Assembly (NCBI GenBank): GCA_964572845.1
Contig: CAZNFX010000011.1
Location: forward strand, 62,001-126,000
DNA length: 64,000 nucleotides
DNA from: Bin55 sp964572845
GTDB lineage: Bacteria > Pseudomonadota > Gammaproteobacteria > Pseudomonadales > Azotimanducaceae
Direction: 5' to 3'
Below the pieces are notes generated by a model. The model ran no database searches, was not told the DNA's origin, and saw only the letters and a list, made by a program, of their open reading frames with translations. Of the stretch, positions 63,487 through 64,000 are shown one piece after another. The translations under genes were made by a program, and so were the position numbers. The first letter of the stretch is position 1. Every line of letters starts with the position of its first letter.

Positions 63487-64000
63487 ATGAACCGCAACTT
63501 CTATTGCCGCATGGCTGAGATATTCGAGAGAGAGCCAGAGCAAACCTGCATTCAATCCAACCGGGGTCATTGGACGTATCGGCAATTGCGGGAAAGGGTC
63601 GAACGAACTGCGGGAGCTCTGAAGACTGCAGACGTAACCGTCGGCGACAGGGTAGTCGTTCAAAGCGGAAAATGCCCTGAGTCGGTTGCACTGTATCTAG
63701 CTTGTCTTCAAATTGGGGCAATTTACGTTCCGTTGAATGCGGCATACACAGACCGAGAGCTGCAGTACTTCGTTCAGGACGCGGGTCCTTCGCTTCTCGT
63801 GCTGGAAAGCCAGCCAATACAAAGCTCCTCCCACGCCTGCTTAGCGTGGAACATAGACGATCAAGGAAAGGGGACTTTGAACGACTACGTGGCAAATGCG
63901 GAACCCTACCGAGAAGTAGCTCAGGTCGATCAGGACGACATCGCCGCAATTCTCTACACGTCAGGAACCACCGGCAAATCCAAAGGCGCAATGCTGACGC
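63487..64000 (+). CDS. Malonyl-CoA synthetase (MatB-like) AMP-forming ligase, 3' end beyond window
   Basis: N-terminal 171 residues of an acyl-CoA ligase that most resembles MatB, which converts malonate plus CoA to malonyl-CoA. Visible: NFYCRMAEIFEREPEQTCIQ opening, YRQLRERVERTAGAL, VGDRVVVQSGKCPESVALYLA, GAIYVPLNAAYTDRELQYF with DAGPSLLVLE, and at the window edge ILYTSGTTGKSKGAMLT. The window ends just after the P-loop. Substrate choice in this family is set by later residues not seen. Shared malonyl demand with the PKS at the other end is suggestive only; they are 57 kb apart. Confidence 0.85.
   Translation, partial: MNRNFYCRMAEIFEREPEQTCIQSNRGHWTYRQLRERVERTAGALKTADVTVGDRVVVQSGKCPESVALYLACLQIGAIYVPLNAAYTDRELQYFVQDAGPSLLVLESQPIQSSSHACLAWNIDDQGKGTLNDYVANAEPYREVAQVDQDDIAAILYTSGTTGKSKGAMLT

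Noticed and set aside
1..64000. A single biosynthetic gene cluster spanning PKS, carboxylase and malonyl-CoA synthetase
   Set aside because: The genes are up to 57 kb apart with many unrelated genes between them; only a metabolic link is suggested.
1..64000. CRISPR array, tRNA, rRNA, transposase or phage genes
   Set aside because: None was found on reading both strands; no regularly spaced repeats or tRNA-like T-loop patterns were recognised.

Overview
The window looks like chromosomal DNA from a Gram-negative, probably proteobacterial (Gammaproteobacteria-like) heterotroph. Evidence for this is a TonB-dependent outer-membrane receptor, a lipoprotein-anchored binding protein, a DsbD-alpha-like periplasmic domain, a Tat-type PhoX protein and a MacB-type efflux system. 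Genes are mostly single units that alternate between strands. Only two operons are obvious: the Liv-type uptake operon (13.8-20.3 kb) and the ABC efflux operon (35.4-39.7 kb). I saw no rRNA, tRNA, CRISPR array, transposase or phage gene. The taxonomic call is inference.

Layout. 1-6.2 kb (minus): a very large type I polyketide synthase cut by the window edge, with domains KS-AT-DH-methyltransferase-pseudoKR-ER. 6.7-13.2 kb: a SulP-type anion transporter, a small membrane protein, an FG-GAP/DsbD-alpha-like secreted protein and a DUF4139 protein. 13.8-20.3 kb (plus): two permeases, two ATPases, an acyl-CoA synthetase and a binding lipoprotein in one operon, most simply a carboxylic-acid import and CoA-activation system. 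20.4 kb: an HNH nuclease with a phosphorothioate-DNA-binding domain. 21.3-30 kb: metabolic genes (Gfo/Idh/MocA oxidoreductase, PhyH dioxygenase, enolase-superfamily dehydratase, Pcp-like protein lacking the catalytic Cys, aminotransferase, anchored carboxylesterase, histidine phosphatase). 30-33.7 kb: TonB receptor and 3-methyladenine glycosylase. 33.8-45.4 kb: class I fumarase, efflux operon, flavodoxin-like protein, a giant permease/M1-like/golvesin-like protein and threonine ammonia-lyase. 45.4-54.2 kb: single-chain acyl-CoA carboxylase, MFS transporter, a 1-kb gene-free stretch, TlpA-like thioredoxin protein and a serine hydrolase. 54.4-64 kb: PhoX, an AAA/DUF4143 ATPase behind paired operator-like repeats, AidB-like acyl-CoA dehydrogenase, ABC exporter, acetoacetyl-CoA synthetase and the start of a malonyl-CoA synthetase.

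How the genes fit together. Acyl-CoA chemistry recurs: acid import and activation, a one-polypeptide acyl-CoA carboxylase, acetoacetyl- and malonyl-CoA synthetases, an acyl-CoA dehydrogenase and a methylating, reducing PKS whose AT looks malonyl-specific. A lifestyle that scavenges organic acids and makes a methyl-branched lipid or polyketide is a reasonable inference, but these genes are spread over 60 kb and are not one cluster. The most unusual individual items are the partial PKS, the 1142-residue permease/peptidase-like/golvesin-like fusion, the Cys-to-Ser Pcp-like protein, the solitary phosphorothioate-dependent restriction enzyme and the paired TAGCTATGTT sites.
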